NCBI GenBank assembly: GCA_003164275.1
Contig: PLSY01000184.1
Location: 13,705 to 18,935 of the forward strand
Direction: 5' to 3'
DNA: 5,231 nucleotides
DNA from: Acidimicrobiaceae bacterium
GTDB taxonomy: Bacteria; Actinomycetota; Acidimicrobiia; Acidimicrobiales; RAAP-2
In this document: positions 5,212-5,231 of the stretch, in pieces
How positions within the stretch are numbered: position 1 is the first letter of the stretch
Layout of the letters: the number at the start of each line of letters is the position of its first letter
Translations under genes and position numbers: made by a program
Notes under the pieces: model-generated
Told to the model about the DNA's origin: nothing
Seen by the model: only the letters and a program-made list of their open reading frames with translations
Database searches by the model: none

Positions 5212-5231
5212 ACCGGCCTGGGTCTGATGGA

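Larger units (their letters stand above)
4625..5231. other. Hairpin-rich region without a recognisable gene
   Basis: I find no protein family, tRNA, rRNA, tmRNA, RNase P RNA or SRP RNA signature on either strand. Reading frames here are short, rich in Arg and Ser, and lack steady G/C third positions. The stretch is instead dense in inverted repeats: a 5-bp stem at 4651-4670, a 9-bp stem at 4795-4819, an 8+3-bp stem at 5013-5041, a 5-bp stem at 5090-5104, a 10-bp palindrome at 5113-5122, a 9-bp stem at 5131-5159 and a 6-bp stem at 5187-5207. A minus-strand frame is open from the right edge (5231) to a TAG at 5034 and could be the tail of a gene outside the window; no family is recognisable in it. 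Confidence 0.55.

Noticed and set aside
5034..5231. Open minus-strand frame of 65 codons running off the right edge, ending at TAG 5036-5034
   Set aside because: It could be the 3' end of a gene outside the window, but no family is recognisable and the opposite strand looks equally open, so it is not called.
1..5231. CRISPR array, insertion sequence, tRNA or attachment site
   Set aside because: No regularly spaced repeats, no transposase motifs, no paired terminal repeats and no tRNA T-arm or acceptor pattern found on either strand.

Overview
The window is GC-rich and strongly organised. Its codons end mostly in G or C, two genes start with GTG directly behind a TAnnnT -10 box, and the hydrogenase genes overlap tightly. 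This suggests a high-GC actinobacterium; an Acidimicrobiia-like lineage is a guess, and the sequence does not settle genus or species.

Left half (1-2574, minus strand): most of a group 3b-type (NADP-linked, 'sulfhydrogenase'-like) [NiFe]-hydrogenase operon. In transcription order it holds hyhB (iron-sulfur beta subunit, 2574-1411), a small stand-alone cyclic-nucleotide-binding-fold protein (1414-935), hyhG (FAD/NAD(P)-binding gamma subunit, 951-73) and the first 25 codons of the small [NiFe] subunit hyhS (76-1, cut by the window edge). The catalytic large subunit is expected further left, outside the window. The junctions overlap by 4, 17 and 4 nt, so the genes are very probably cotranscribed and translationally coupled. 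Electrons would pass between the NiFe site (HyhL), the HyhS clusters, the HyhB clusters and the HyhG flavin/NAD(P) site.

Centre (2575-2725): a 151-bp divergent intergenic region. Each flank carries a TAnnnT -10 hexamer exactly 6 nt before a GTG start (2581-2586 for hyhB, 2714-2719 for the transporter), the layout expected for leaderless transcripts. Between them lies a perfect 14-bp palindrome (2610-2623), centred about 42.5 bp upstream of the predicted hyh start, plus two smaller inverted repeats.

Right half (2726-4624, plus strand): a complete 632-residue APC-superfamily transporter of the KimA (YdaO) K+/H+ symporter type. It has 12 predicted membrane segments and a cytosolic C-terminal domain, and it keeps all but one of the ion-path residues I recall from B. 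subtilis KimA.

Far right (4625-5231): about 600 bp with no recognisable gene but several good inverted repeats, including two 9-bp stems, an 8+3-bp stem and one pair of mutually exclusive stems. One 84-codon ORF with a possible ribosome binding site is a weak candidate. The region could hold terminators, a structured RNA or a decayed gene. The observations most worth a second look are the degenerate cyclic-nucleotide-fold protein inside the hydrogenase operon, the mirrored leaderless promoters with a central palindrome, and the hairpin-rich tail.
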